Positions 28,793-38,644 of a DNA stretch of 64,000 bases are shown piece after piece. The stretch comes from Bacillus safensis. Lineage in GTDB: Bacteria; Bacillota; Bacilli; Bacillales; Bacillaceae. Both the position numbers and the translations under genes were made by a program. The DNA is taken from contig BSBG01000002.1 in NCBI GenBank assembly GCA_030159235.1, positions 575,019 to 639,018 of the forward strand, written 5' to 3'. The notes beneath the pieces are model-generated. The model did not search any database. It was not told the DNA's origin and saw only the letters and a list, made by a program, of their open reading frames with translations. The number at the start of each line of letters is the position of its first letter. The first letter of the stretch is position 1.

Positions 28793-30691
28793 TTAACTAA
28801 AGATGACTTCCTTCGGTTGGTGGTTCAATTGCTCTGGATCAATGCTGCGCTCCACATAAATGCTGTGCCAAATCATAAAGATGAGGACAGTCCAAATCTT
28901 ACGGCTATGATCTGCTTTACCAGCACAATGTTCATTTAATAAATCAAGCACATATTCTTTGTTAATGTATTCATCTGTTTGACTGTTTTTAATGATGTCT
29001 TTCGCCCAAGCGTTCATCTCATTTTTCAGCCAATGACGAATTGGAACTGGGAAGCCTAGCTTCTTACGGTTTAACACATGGTCAGGCACAATGCCTTCTG
29101 CTGCTTTACGCAATAAATATTTCGTAGTGCCATCTTTTGTTTTCAGCTCTTCTGGAATTTTAGAAGCCGCTTCAAATACGACCTTATCTAGGAATGGTAC
29201 ACGAAGCTCAAGAGAATTCGCCATCGTCATCTTGTCTGCTTTCAGTAAGATGTCTCCGCGCATCCACGTATGAATATCAACATATTGCATTTTGTTAATA
29301 TCACTATAGCCTGCACTTTCCTCGAAGTATGTCTTCGTCACATCACGGTACGTAATGCTCGGATCATATTGCTTTAAGAGGTTTTTCTTCACTGGCTCTT
29401 CAAAGATTTTTGCATTACCGATATAACGTTCCTCTAACGGTGTACAACCGCGAACGATAAAGCTTTTTCCTTTCATTCCTTCTGGCATTAAGCGTGCCAG
29501 ACGAAGAAGGAGCTTTTTCAGCATAGATGGAACAGATTCAAATGGTTTAAGAGAAAGAGGTTCACGGTAAATATTATATCCACCGAACAGCTCGTCTGCT
29601 CCCTCACCAGAAAGTACAACTGTGACTTGTTTCTTCGCTTCTTTTGCCACGAAATACAATGGAATCGCCGCCGGATCAGCTAAAGGATCGTCTAAATGCC
29701 AGACAATCTTCGGAAGCTCGTTCATATATTCCTCAGGAGAAATGACGGCACTAAAGTTTTGTAAACCCAGCTTATCAGCTGTTTCCTTCGCCACATCGAC
29801 TTCACTAAAACCATCCTGCTGGAAACCAACAGAGAACGTCTTCAGCTCAGGATGAAATTCCTTTGCAACAGATACGATGAAAGAAGAATCGATACCACCT
29901 GATAAGAATGAACCAACAGGTACATCACTTCTCATATGAACTTTCACAGAATCATAGATTGCATCGCGCACTTCTTCAATTAACTTTTGTTCTTGTGTTT
30001 GCTCTGGCTTAAATTGAACCTTCCAGTAAGTCTTAAATTCAATCTCCTGACCTGGGCGTAAAGTAAACTGATGACCAGGCTCTACTTTGTGCACCTTTTG
30101 GTCAAGTGTATTTGGTTCAGGGACGAATTGGAATGACATGTATTGCTGTAAAGATGTCTCATCAAATAAAATGTTCTCGTTCACAGCCATTAAGCTTTTG
30201 CGTTCAGATGCAAAGTACACTTGCTCATCCATTTGAGTAAAATAAAGCGGTTTAATACCAAAAGGATCTCTTGCGCCATATAATAATTGCGCTTCTTTAT
30301 CCCAAATTAAAAAGGCAAACATGCCGCGAAGCTTAGAAGCCGCTTCTTCTTTATAATGACGGTATGTAGCAAGAAGTACTTCCGTATCAGAATCTGTGCT
30401 GAACGTGTAGCCTTTTTTCACAAGCTCTTCCTTCAGCTCCACATAGTTATAAATTTCTCCGTTGAAAATAATCCAATACTTTTCATCTTCATAAGAAAGC
30501 GGCTGCTTTCCATGCTCAACATCTATAATACTTAAACGTCTAAATCCAAATCCTACATGCTCATCTTGAAAGTAACCCTCATCATCCGGACCACGATGAA
30601 CGATGAGACGATTCATTTGTTTAATTAGCTCTTCCTGTTCAGTAGTTTCGGACAATGGACGGTGATTAAATACACCAACAAACCCACACAT
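28793..30691 (-). CDS. asnB: asparagine synthetase (glutamine-hydrolysing)
   Basis: Encodes 632 residues, the length of B. subtilis AsnB. The N-terminal glutaminase domain starts with the nucleophile Cys2 (MCGFVGVF) and includes IFNGEIYNY; the synthetase domain has the PP-loop SGGIDSS and SGEGADELFGGY. It makes asparagine from aspartate, glutamine and ATP. In B. subtilis AsnB is the vegetative enzyme and also amidates meso-diaminopimelate in the cell wall. It stands alone, downstream of metK on the same strand. Confidence 0.97.
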   Translation of the reverse strand: MCGFVGVFNHRPLSETTEQEELIKQMNRLIVHRGPDDEGYFQDEHVGFGFRRLSIIDVEHGKQPLSYEDEKYWIIFNGEIYNYVELKEELVKKGYTFSTDSDTEVLLATYRHYKEEAASKLRGMFAFLIWDKEAQLLYGARDPFGIKPLYFTQMDEQVYFASERKSLMAVNENILFDETSLQQYMSFQFVPEPNTLDQKVHKVEPGHQFTLRPGQEIEFKTYWKVQFKPEQTQEQKLIEEVRDAIYDSVKVHMRSDVPVGSFLSGGIDSSFIVSVAKEFHPELKTFSVGFQQDGFSEVDVAKETADKLGLQNFSAVISPEEYMNELPKIVWHLDDPLADPAAIPLYFVAKEAKKQVTVVLSGEGADELFGGYNIYREPLSLKPFESVPSMLKKLLLRLARLMPEGMKGKSFIVRGCTPLEERYIGNAKIFEEPVKKNLLKQYDPSITYRDVTKTYFEESAGYSDINKMQYVDIHTWMRGDILLKADKMTMANSLELRVPFLDKVVFEAASKIPEELKTKDGTTKYLLRKAAEGIVPDHVLNRKKLGFPVPIRHWLKNEMNAWAKDIIKNSQTDEYINKEYVLDLLNEHCAGKADHSRKIWTVLIFMIWHSIYVERSIDPEQLNHQPKEVIFS

Positions 30692-30796
30692 ATTATTGCC
30701 TCCACGTTATGTTATTTCTTAAAAGTAGACCTATAATTAGACAGTATTTTGTCCGATTTTGTTTCACATTTTGTAGAATTTTTTTAATAAAAAAGG

Positions 30797-30821
30797 AAAA
30801 CCGCTTAAAATAAGCGGTTTT
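30797..30821 (-). terminator. metK terminator
   Basis: Ten-bp stem AAAACCGCTT (30797-30806) with 30812-30821, loop AAAAT, followed on the minus strand by CCTTTTTTATT. Confidence 0.8.
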
Positions 30822-30829
30822 ATATGTTG

Positions 30830-32032
30830 TTATTGTCCTAATGCTTCTTGACGAAGTGTATCAGCTTTATCCGTTTTTTCCCACGGAAGATCTAAGTCGT
30901 GACGGCCGAAATGTCCGTATGCAGCTGTTTGTTTGTAGATCGGACGACGCAGGTCAAGCATTTTAATAATGCCAGCTGGACGAAGATCAAAGTTCGCACG
31001 AACCACTTCAATTAATTTTTCTTCAGAAGCTTTTCCTGTTCCGAATGTATCAATGGAAATCGATACAGGCTGTGCAACACCAATTGCATATGCAAGTTGT
31101 ACTTCACAAGAATCTGCAAGGCCGGCAGCTACGATGTTTTTTGCTACGTAACGAGCAGCGTATGCTGCAGAACGGTCAACCTTCGTTGCATCCTTACCAG
31201 AGAAAGCACCGCCGCCATGACGAGCATAGCCGCCATACGTATCAACGATGATTTTACGTCCTGTTAAACCAGCATCCCCTTGTGGTCCACCAATAACGAA
31301 ACGGCCAGTTGGGTTAATAAAGTATTTTGTCTGTTCATCAATCAGTTCACTTGGAACCACAGGGCGGATGACATGCTCTTTTAGGTCGCTTTGAATTTGT
31401 TCAAGCGTCACTTCTGGTGCATGCTGTGTTGAGATAACCACTGTGTCAATACGAACTGGTTTGTTTTGCTCATCATATTCAACTGTGACTTGAGTTTTTC
31501 CGTCTGGACGAAGGTATGCAAGTGTTTTATCCTTGCGTACTTCTGTTAAACGGCGAGATAATTTATGCGCTAAAGAAATCGGAAGCGGCATAAGTTCTTC
31601 TGTTTCGTTATTGGCAAAACCAAACATAAGCCCTTGGTCACCAGCACCGATTGCATCAATTTCTTCCTCAGTCATTGTTCCTTCACGTGCTTCAAGCGCT
31701 TTGTCTACACCTTGCGCAATATCAGCAGACTGTTCATCAATTGATGTAAGTACCGCACATGTTTCCGCATCAAAACCATATTTCGCACGCGTGTAGCCAA
31801 TTTCCTTAATCGTGTCACGCACCGTCTTTGGAATATCGACATAAGTAGACGTTGTAATTTCACCGCTTACTAATACGAGACCTGTTGTGACAGAAGTTTC
31901 ACAAGCAACACGTGCATTTGGATCTTTCTTTAAAATTTCATCTAAAATGCTGTCTGAAATTTGATCACAGATTTTATCCGGATGTCCTTCCGTCACTGAT
32001 TCTGAAGTAAATAAACGACGATTTTGACTCAT
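30830..32032 (-). CDS. metK: S-adenosylmethionine synthetase
   Basis: Encodes 400 residues with family motifs SVTEGHPDK near the N-terminus, [27 protein letters not shown] and GGGAFSGKD. It makes S-adenosylmethionine from methionine and ATP in the cytoplasm. The gene is preceded by an S-box (SAM-I) riboswitch, so its product represses its own synthesis. Confidence 0.98.
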   Translation of the reverse strand: MSQNRRLFTSESVTEGHPDKICDQISDSILDEILKKDPNARVACETSVTTGLVLVSGEITTSTYVDIPKTVRDTIKEIGYTRAKYGFDAETCAVLTSIDEQSADIAQGVDKALEAREGTMTEEEIDAIGAGDQGLMFGFANNETEELMPLPISLAHKLSRRLTEVRKDKTLAYLRPDGKTQVTVEYDEQNKPVRIDTVVISTQHAPEVTLEQIQSDLKEHVIRPVVPSELIDEQTKYFINPTGRFVIGGPQGDAGLTGRKIIVDTYGGYARHGGGAFSGKDATKVDRSAAYAARYVAKNIVAAGLADSCEVQLAYAIGVAQPVSISIDTFGTGKASEEKLIEVVRANFDLRPAGIIKMLDLRRPIYKQTAAYGHFGRHDLDLPWEKTDKADTLRQEALGQ

Positions 32033-32173
32033 AATGGCTATTTCCTCCTGTACAAGACCACATCATCCCAAGATGAGGCCTCAAATATGATACGGAACTC
32101 GTTCCCTCTTATATTTGAAAACGTTTATATTAGAGATGTTATTGGCAATTTGTTCATATGATATCCCAAAAAT

Positions 32174-32362
32174 AAAAAAACCATTTCCTTCATTGCGAGG
32201 AAAGGGTCTGAGATCGCATGCCTTTCACTCTTATCGCTCAAGGTGTTCTTGTACCTTGCATCAGGTTAGCACCTTGGTTTCTCAGCATTTTCATGCCTTT
32301 TTCATAAGAAACCGGTTGCTGGGCTTCATCGGGCCTGTCCCTCCACCAACTCGGGATAAGAG
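32174..32362 (-). promoter_or_regulatory. metK: SAM-I riboswitch (S-box) of metK with terminator
   Basis: The minus strand carries the S-box core: P1 helix GATAAGAG (32355-32362) pairing with CTCTTATC (32228-32235), GAGTTGGTGGAGGGA, GATGAAGCCC, GCAACC and GGTGCTAA-CCTG. After the aptamer, CCCTTTCCT pairs with AGGAAATGG across the loop CGCAATGA (32181-32205) and runs into seven T, the intrinsic terminator. SAM binding stabilises P1 and lets the terminator form. This explains most of the 545-bp gap before metK. Confidence 0.96.
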
Positions 32363-32379
32363 TATCCGTTCAATAAGAT

Positions 32380-32409
32380 ATCTTATCTTAAACCCTTGCG
32401 TCATGTCAA
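32380..32409 (-). promoter_or_regulatory. sigma-A promoter of metK
   Basis: On the minus strand -35 TTGACA (32409-32404), 18 bp, -10 TAAGAT (32385-32380). Transcription would begin about 10 nt before the S-box. Confidence 0.75.
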
Positions 32410-32507
32410 TGCTTCATAAGTCTTTTTTCACCTCACCATTAGCATCACCAAAAAGCATATTTTCATAGCAGAAATGAAAAAACACACACAAAAATCCTCA
32501 AATAGTA

Positions 32508-32535
32508 TAGACTATTATTATTAATGTGTTATACT
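32508..32535 (+). promoter_or_regulatory. probable promoter of pckA
   Basis: TAGACT (32508-32513), 16 bp, TATACT (32530-32535), 42 bp before the pckA ATG. In B. subtilis pckA is repressed by CcpN under glycolytic conditions; I did not identify a CcpN site with certainty. Confidence 0.5.
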
Positions 32536-32577
32536 AATCGAAACAAACAAATTCAACGGTAAAGGAAGGGTTTTTTT

Positions 32578-34164
32578 ATGAACTCAGTGGATTTAAAAGA
32601 AGATTTGCAGTCATTGCTCTCATTAGAAAATACGCACCAAAATTTATCTGTTCCGAAACTTGTTGAAAAGATTTTGGCACGTAATGAAGGCGTTTTAACA
32701 TCAACAGGAGCTGTCCGTGCCACAACTGGAGCCTACACAGGACGTTCGCCTAAAGATAAATTTATCGTCAAAGAAGAAAGCTCTGAACATAAAATCGATT
32801 GGGGTCAAGTCAACCAGCCGATCTCCAAAGAAGCATTTGACCGTTTATATACAAAGGTTGTGTCATACTTAAAAGAACGTGATGAACTATTCGTCTTTGA
32901 AGGCTTTGCTGGCGCTGATGAAAGATACCGCATGCCGATTACAGTTGTAAACGAATTTGCATGGCACAATCTTTTTGCAAAGCAGCTATTTATCCGACCT
33001 GACGGATCAACACCTTCTTCAAACGAAAAACCTTTCACCATCTTATCTGCACCACATTTTAAAGCAGATCCTGAAACAGATGGCACAAACTCAGAAACGT
33101 TTATTATCGTTTCTTTTGAAAAACGCACGATTCTTATCGGTGGAACAGAATATGCGGGAGAAATGAAAAAGTCCATTTTCTCTGTCATGAACTACCTGCT
33201 TCCTGAGCAAGATATTTTATCTATGCACTGCTCAGCAAACGTCGGTCAAGAGGGCGATGTGGCCTTATTCTTCGGTCTTTCAGGCACTGGGAAAACGACG
33301 CTTTCTGCAAGCGCAAGCCGCAAACTGATCGGAGACGATGAGCACGGCTGGTCTGGCACAGGGGTCTTCAATATCGAAGGCGGATGCTATGCGAAATGTG
33401 TAAATTTAAGTGAAGAAAAAGAACCACAAATCTACAAAGCGATCAGCTTCGGATCAGTTCTTGAAAATGTTGTGCTTGATGAAGAAACACGTGAAGCGGA
33501 TTATGACGACACATTCTTTACTGAAAATACACGCGCTGCTTACCCAATCGAAATGATTGATAACATTGTGAAACCAAGTATCGCAGGGCATCCATCTGCC
33601 ATTGTCTTCTTAACAGCTGATGCATTTGGCGTTTTACCTCCAATCAGCCGTTTAACAAAGGAACAGGCGATGTACCATTTCTTAAGCGGGTACACAAGTA
33701 AATTAGCTGGTACTGAGCGTGGTGTCACATCACCAGAAACGACATTCTCTACTTGCTTTGGTTCACCATTCCTCCCGCTTCCAGCTCACGTTTATGCTGA
33801 AATGCTTGGCAAGAAAATTGATGAGCACGGAGCAAAAGTATTCCTCGTGAATACAGGCTGGACTGGCGGAGGCTATGGTACAGGTAAACGAATGAATCTG
33901 GCTCATACAAGAGCGATGGTGCAGGCAGCGATCGAAGGTGACCTTGACAATGCCGAAATGATTACTGATGACATCTTTGGATTGCACATCCCGCTTCATA
34001 TTCCTGGTGTACCAGATGAAGTGCTTCAGCCTTCTAAAACATGGGATGACCAAGAGGCTTATCAAGAAAAAGCAAACTTCCTTGCCAATGAATTTAAAAA
34101 GAACTTCCAAAAATTCAGCCATGCGGCAAGTGACATTGAAGCCAAAGGCGGACCACTCGTATAA
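32578..34164 (+). CDS. pckA: phosphoenolpyruvate carboxykinase (ATP)
   Basis: Encodes 528 residues of the ATP-dependent PEPCK family. The kinase-1a P-loop [11 protein letters not shown] (about 237-247) and the metal-binding kinase-2 sequence IGDDEHGW are clear, as is the substrate loop GRSPKDKF near residue 60. It converts oxaloacetate and ATP to PEP and CO2, the first committed step of gluconeogenesis. Start ATG behind AAGGAAGGG. Confidence 0.98.
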   Translation: MNSVDLKEDLQSLLSLENTHQNLSVPKLVEKILARNEGVLTSTGAVRATTGAYTGRSPKDKFIVKEESSEHKIDWGQVNQPISKEAFDRLYTKVVSYLKERDELFVFEGFAGADERYRMPITVVNEFAWHNLFAKQLFIRPDGSTPSSNEKPFTILSAPHFKADPETDGTNSETFIIVSFEKRTILIGGTEYAGEMKKSIFSVMNYLLPEQDILSMHCSANVGQEGDVALFFGLSGTGKTTLSASASRKLIGDDEHGWSGTGVFNIEGGCYAKCVNLSEEKEPQIYKAISFGSVLENVVLDEETREADYDDTFFTENTRAAYPIEMIDNIVKPSIAGHPSAIVFLTADAFGVLPPISRLTKEQAMYHFLSGYTSKLAGTERGVTSPETTFSTCFGSPFLPLPAHVYAEMLGKKIDEHGAKVFLVNTGWTGGGYGTGKRMNLAHTRAMVQAAIEGDLDNAEMITDDIFGLHIPLHIPGVPDEVLQPSKTWDDQEAYQEKANFLANEFKKNFQKFSHAASDIEAKGGPLV

Positions 34165-34173
34165 TCAAATGAC

Positions 34174-34207
34174 AAAAGCTGAGGAGATTCAATCCCTCAG
34201 CTTTTTT
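34174..34207. terminator. terminator after pckA (also facing ytmB)
   Basis: An 11-bp stem AAAAGCTGAGG (34174-34184) pairs with 34195-34205, followed by T on the + strand; A run on the other side. Confidence 0.88.
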
Positions 34208-34209
34208 TG

Positions 34210-34452
34210 TTAGTTCGTTGAATGCAATGATACAAGACGGTACGTCACCTTCGTGATATTGCCAGTTAGCTCCAGCTTTTCAACATGTGCTGTCCCTGTT
34301 TTTTCTCCGTCTTTCGTTTTGCGCACCTCAAGCGGAATATTTAATGGATAAATGCGGTACCCTTCCTTCATGAGCTCAAACACATTTTCTTCAATTCTTG
34401 TCTCTTTTCCCTTTGTGACAATCATTGTATTAAATTCAACAGGCATTCCCAT
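34210..34452 (-). CDS. ytmB: DUF2584 protein, YtmB
   Basis: Encodes 80 residues of a compact, mixed alpha/beta protein (EFNTMIVTK, GYRIYPLNIPLEVRKT) with no Cys, membrane helix or known motif. It matches the YtmB/DUF2584 family of bacilli, function unknown. GGGGGA precedes the ATG. It follows ytmA after 39 bp on the same strand and may be co-transcribed with it. Confidence 0.82.
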   Translation of the reverse strand: MGMPVEFNTMIVTKGKETRIEENVFELMKEGYRIYPLNIPLEVRKTKDGEKTGTAHVEKLELTGNITKVTYRLVSLHSTN

Positions 34453-34491
34453 AATGAAAATCCCCCTACTTTCTATATTTCGTTATACTGC

Positions 34492-35286
34492 TTATTTTAC
34501 CACATTTCCGCTTTTTCGACTGTGCATCCATGTGGTCAGCCTTCTAACAATCTCTCGATTATGCTGCGGCGGGAAATAATGGTTGTACCCGTGGAAATAC
34601 CATGTCTCCACTGACTTTCCGTGCTGGCGCAGTGCATCTTCTAACAAATACGCATGCTCAATCGATACATTTTCGTCCTCTTCTCCATGAATGATGAGGA
34701 CAGCTGCTTCAATTTGGTCTACAGCATGTAAAGGGGTTCTGTCCTCATATGCCTCTGGCACCTTGTGCGGCGCACCACCAATCACACGCTTCAGCATCCT
34801 TCTCATATCCACACGCTCTTCATAAGTGAGTTTCATATCACTGACGCCGCCCCATGTAACAAAGGAAGCCGCCTCCTGTTTCATTTCAACAGCGGTCCAA
34901 ATGCCCATAATACCGCCTCGCGAAAAACCAAAGATATGAATACGGTCCTGCTTCACTTTTTTGTGCTGCTTTAACAGCTGAAAGGCAGCGAACGCATCCT
35001 TCCGATCCTCTCCGGCAAAATCTTCGTTCCCTTCGCCACCCTGATTTCCTCGGTAAAAGGGAGCAAATACGACAAAACCCTGCGCTGCAAATTGTACAAT
35101 TCGGCCTGGTCTCACCATTCCCACATTCTTAATGCCGCCTCGTAAATACAAAAAGCCGTCATAGCGCCCTTCTCCAGCTGGTTCAGCGAGCAACCCTTTG
35201 ATCCGAAGTCCATCTGCCTCATAGGTCACGGTAAATAAATGAATATGCGGATGGGGCGATGGAAACCTTCTTTTTTCCACAATCAC
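34492..35286 (-). CDS. ytmA: alpha/beta hydrolase, YtmA (prolyl-oligopeptidase-like)
   Basis: Encodes 264 residues. The catalytic triad region is visible: GFSRGG with the nucleophilic Ser, IIHGEEDENVS with the acidic residue, and GYNHYFPP with His. This is the S9-type hydrolase fold without a propeller domain. Substrate unknown; peptidase or esterase. GTG start behind GGAGAG. It lies downstream of the carotenoid genes on the same strand with a 21-bp gap, so it may be read from the same transcript. Confidence 0.85.
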   Translation of the reverse strand: MIVEKRRFPSPHPHIHLFTVTYEADGLRIKGLLAEPAGEGRYDGFLYLRGGIKNVGMVRPGRIVQFAAQGFVVFAPFYRGNQGGEGNEDFAGEDRKDAFAAFQLLKQHKKVKQDRIHIFGFSRGGIMGIWTAVEMKQEAASFVTWGGVSDMKLTYEERVDMRRMLKRVIGGAPHKVPEAYEDRTPLHAVDQIEAAVLIIHGEEDENVSIEHAYLLEDALRQHGKSVETWYFHGYNHYFPPQHNREIVRRLTTWMHSRKSGNVVK

Positions 35287-35307
35287 TCGATTTCTCTCCT
35301 TTCTCTC

Positions 35308-36792
35308 TTATGACGTCCATTGCTTCAGCATCGCTTCTGCGACAAGCTGCCCTGATTTTGTCACCATTGGCGTGCCGCCGCCTGGATGGCTTGTTCCCCC
35401 AACAAACCACAGTCCTTCAATGTCCTTTGATTGATTATTGATGCGAAAGAACGCCTGCTTGAACGAGTTTGAAGACATACCATAAATGGCTCCACGATAT
35501 GCTCCCGTTTTCTGCTGTAGATCAAGCGGAGTTTGCACCGCTTCATATTCGATCAGCTCATCCATATCCACGAGGCCCTTTTCCTTTAATTTCGTTTTCA
35601 AATGCTGACGATATGTCTCCTTTAGCATGTCCCAATCTTGCTCTTTTGTCACATAAGGTGCATTGGCCAGCACAAACAGGTTGCTCCTTCCTGGTCCCCC
35701 GCTTAAAGCTAGTTCTGAATGACCTGAATAACATATGTAAAGGGTCGGGTCCTGAGGCAGTTGTTTTTTCTGAAAAATATCCTTGAATTCTTGCTCATAA
35801 TTTTCAGGGAAAAACACATTGTGATGAGCCAGCTGTTCATAGGCTTTACGTATTCCTAATAAAAGAACAAAGCCTGATAACGACGGTTCAATGCCAGCCA
35901 GTTTTTGATTTAAAAAACTAGGACGGTCTTTTTCATCTATGAGATGACGGTACACAGTCAGCGCATCTGCTCCTGCAATGACTTGATCTGCCTCGTACAT
36001 CTGCTGAGCCGTCTCCACTCCTTTGATCCGTCGATCCTTCACATGAATCCTGTTGACTTGTTCATTGAGATGAATGTGAACGCCTAATTCCTTAGCCAGT
36101 GTCTCAAATGCCTCCACTAAACGATATGTACCACCCTTTATTCCAAAAATTCCTTTCTCCCCTTCTAAATACGCCATCATATTAAAAATAGCCGGTGCCT
36201 CATAGGGAGAAGAACCAATATATGTTGCATACCGTCCAAACATCGCCAATGTATGGGGATGACGGAAATATTGACGCAGCAGGCGCTGAACAGACGTAAA
36301 AGGTTTGACAGCGAGTAGTGCTTTCATCAGCTTTAAATCCGCCTTATCCTTCCAGGTCAGTAACAAACGATTTAAAAACTGATCCTCTGCCTTTTGAAAA
36401 AGCGTCTTTGATTCCTGCAAAAATGCACGGTATCGCTTCGCATCTTCAGGACTGAAAGCTGCAATTTGAGATTCCATGTGCTCAATATCCGGCGTAAACT
36501 CGACCGTATGTCCATCTGAAAAAACGTTTTTGGTCAGCGGAGAAATCGGATAAAAAGTCACATAATCCTCCATCCGTCTATGACAGGCTGTAAACACCTC
36601 TTCGAAATATGCCTTCATTGTGATGGTACTCGGTCCTAAATCAAAAGAGTAGCCTGCTCCATGATGGCGCTGCAATTTCCCGCCTAAAGCCGCTTCTTTT
36701 TCTAAAATAGTGACCTGAACCCCGCGCGACTGTAAGCGGATTGCTGCTGATAATCCGCCAAGTCCGCCGCCGATAATGATCACCTTTTTCAT
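35308..36792 (-). CDS. carotenoid desaturase/oxygenase (CrtI/CrtN/CrtP family)
   Basis: About 494 residues. The N-terminal FAD dinucleotide motif IIIGGGLGGLSAAIRL (about 4-19) and the C-terminal GGTSHPGGGTPMV signature define the phytoene-desaturase superfamily. In Gram-positive C30 pathways such enzymes act as diapophytoene desaturase (CrtN) or terminal oxidase (CrtP); which one this is cannot be decided by eye. ATG 36792 overlaps the stop of the glycosyltransferase gene (ATGA) and follows GGGAGAAGG. No crtM squalene-synthase-like gene is nearby. Confidence 0.88.
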   Translation of the reverse strand: MKKVIIIGGGLGGLSAAIRLQSRGVQVTILEKEAALGGKLQRHHGAGYSFDLGPSTITMKAYFEEVFTACHRRMEDYVTFYPISPLTKNVFSDGHTVEFTPDIEHMESQIAAFSPEDAKRYRAFLQESKTLFQKAEDQFLNRLLLTWKDKADLKLMKALLAVKPFTSVQRLLRQYFRHPHTLAMFGRYATYIGSSPYEAPAIFNMMAYLEGEKGIFGIKGGTYRLVEAFETLAKELGVHIHLNEQVNRIHVKDRRIKGVETAQQMYEADQVIAGADALTVYRHLIDEKDRPSFLNQKLAGIEPSLSGFVLLLGIRKAYEQLAHHNVFFPENYEQEFKDIFQKKQLPQDPTLYICYSGHSELALSGGPGRSNLFVLANAPYVTKEQDWDMLKETYRQHLKTKLKEKGLVDMDELIEYEAVQTPLDLQQKTGAYRGAIYGMSSNSFKQAFFRINNQSKDIEGLWFVGGTSHPGGGTPMVTKSGQLVAEAMLKQWTS

Positions 36793-37916
36793 TCGTACCT
36801 TCTCCCTTTCCATTCATACCCTTCTTTTTTCAGCCCAATTTTCATAGAAGCAAAGCCAATGGCGATCAGGCTTAAAATACTGATCGGCAATAAAAAGGCC
36901 ATTGCAGATGTTCGCCCATTTTCAGTATCAATTGCCGCTTTGATCGACACACCCAGCCCGTAGCAAAGAATGGCTAAACAGATATTCAATACATCCAGCT
37001 GAAACAATGCCATCATGAAACAAATGACAGGCACCAAATAAAGCATGGTGTATAAACAAAAGACACTGCTTAACAAAGCAATGCTTCGATTTACGCCCGG
37101 GAACAAATTTTTCCGATAACCTTCCCAAACCTCCTGTCCACTCTCATACATTCTCATATACACAAATGGATGAATGCATGCAAGTGTAAACGGAAAGCCT
37201 TTTTCTTTTACCCGTCTAGCCAAGGCCATATCATCAACTAGTGAATCCTTAATCGCTTCATGCCCGCCAATGTCGTGATAACAATTCTTTTCAATGGCAA
37301 TAAAGCCGCCATGTGCTGCGGCAAAAGCGGGGTTTTTAGATTTCCTTACCCATTTCACTGGCAGATGACAGCCAATGGTAAACATCATCATAGGAACCAC
37401 AAGATGCTCAAAAAATGTGCCTGTTTTTTGTTCTGGAAATCCTGACAGCATGCCCGTTTCTTGGTTGCATAACTGCTTGTACACTGATTCAACAGCCCCT
37501 TTTTTTAACCGGACATCCGCATCTACAAATAGCAGCCAATCAGAAGCTGTTGCCTGAGCGAGCTGAGAACAAGCATATGATTTACCTAGCCAACCGCGCT
37601 TTAATGCTTGACCTGACTGGACACGTATCCACGGATATCTCTCTGCAAAGCGCTCCACTATCGCTCTTGTCTGATCTGTCGAATGATCATCAAGTACGAT
37701 CAGCTCTTTCGGGTGAAGACGTTGATCAACGATCGACTGAAGACAGGCTTCTATCCGTTTTTCCTCATTTCTCGCTGGAATTAAAATTGATAACGAGATG
37801 GGTTCATCGGGTGAAAAAGATGCTGGCTTTAAAACCGGAAACTGCTTCATATTCCATATCGTAAAAATAAACTGACAGAAGAGACATACACTGATCACAG
37901 TTAAGATGACCGCCAT
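36789..37916 (-). CDS. family 2 glycosyltransferase (CrtQ-like)
   Basis: About 375 residues. One N-terminal membrane helix precedes a GT-A domain with SILIPARNEE, LDDHSTDQT and the DxD-type FVDADVRL (about 120-127); four C-terminal hydrophobic segments follow. This layout is that of CrtQ, which attaches glucose to a diaponeurosporenoate-type carboxylic acid. ATG 37916 is chosen; a GTG at 37928 is possible. It overlaps both neighbouring genes, so the four carotenoid genes are translationally coupled. Confidence 0.85.
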   Translation of the reverse strand: MAVILTVISVCLFCQFIFTIWNMKQFPVLKPASFSPDEPISLSILIPARNEEKRIEACLQSIVDQRLHPKELIVLDDHSTDQTRAIVERFAERYPWIRVQSGQALKRGWLGKSYACSQLAQATASDWLLFVDADVRLKKGAVESVYKQLCNQETGMLSGFPEQKTGTFFEHLVVPMMMFTIGCHLPVKWVRKSKNPAFAAAHGGFIAIEKNCYHDIGGHEAIKDSLVDDMALARRVKEKGFPFTLACIHPFVYMRMYESGQEVWEGYRKNLFPGVNRSIALLSSVFCLYTMLYLVPVICFMMALFQLDVLNICLAILCYGLGVSIKAAIDTENGRTSAMAFLLPISILSLIAIGFASMKIGLKKEGYEWKGRRYE

Positions 37917-38644
37917 GTGTTCACCCACTTTTTAAAGGAATCAAACGCATCACTTGTTGACTGACTTGTTCTTGTCATCTGTCTAAATTCTTGATTAGAA
38001 AAATCAGGATCAGCGATGACCTGTGCTTGATGTGCGTTTAACTGCGTTTCAAGCAGGTTGCTGAGCATATGCGTCACTTCTTTGCTTCGAAGTGCCCCGC
38101 CAGAAACTAAAGCCTCTTCACCAAACACAACAGATACTGTCGGCTTTTGAAATTGATTAAATGTATAATGCAAGGTCACAGGCTTCACCACAACTTGCTC
38201 AAACTGTCTCACTAAAAAAGAAGCCCCGCCCTCCAATTCAAGTGGCCGCATATCCTGATGGATGATTCTCCCCTGCGGAAACAGCCACACTGCACCGCCA
38301 TCCTGCATGTTCTTCTGTGCCGTCATTAAGGCTTGTTTGACACTTTTCAGATTCTCTTTATGAACCGGAAAGGCACCGAGCTTACGGAAAAAGGCATATT
38401 GCTTCAGCTGCTTTTCTTCCATCATCATATAGTGATCGAGCTCAGACACTTTTTCAGTTAAAAGAAAGATAATCAATCCATCCCACCACGAGCTATGATT
38501 CGCAAGATAAAGAACAGGCAGCTTCTCGTTTGGGTCCACCGAGCCTTTCATCATCACACAACGGAAATGTTTATGAAGTAAATACCGTTCAAGATAAAGG
38601 GAAAATATACGTCTAAACGATCGGCTTTTGTCGCTTTCTTTCAA
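37901..38644 (-). CDS. 1-acyl-glycerol-3-phosphate-type acyltransferase (carotenoid acylation)
   Basis: About 247 residues from TTG 38644 behind GAAGGG. It has the PlsC acyltransferase blocks: NHSSWWDG (His-x4-Asp) and FPQGRI. No long membrane helix. In the context of a glycosyltransferase and a carotenoid oxidase it probably esterifies the sugar of a glycosylated carotenoid with a fatty acid, as CrtO does in staphyloxanthin synthesis, although CrtO itself is of another family. It overlaps its upstream gene by 32 bp. Confidence 0.8.
   Translation of the reverse strand: MKESDKSRSFRRIFSLYLERYLLHKHFRCVMMKGSVDPNEKLPVLYLANHSSWWDGLIIFLLTEKVSELDHYMMMEEKQLKQYAFFRKLGAFPVHKENLKSVKQALMTAQKNMQDGGAVWLFPQGRIIHQDMRPLELEGGASFLVRQFEQVVVKPVTLHYTFNQFQKPTVSVVFGEEALVSGGALRSKEVTHMLSNLLETQLNAHQAQVIADPDFSNQEFRQMTRTSQSTSDAFDSFKKWVNTWRSS

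Noticed and set aside
32116..32129. TGAAAACGTTTATA, a 13/14 cre-like site in the metK leader
   Set aside because: It lies after the S-box terminator; metK is not known to be under CcpA, and the mismatch hits a conserved C.
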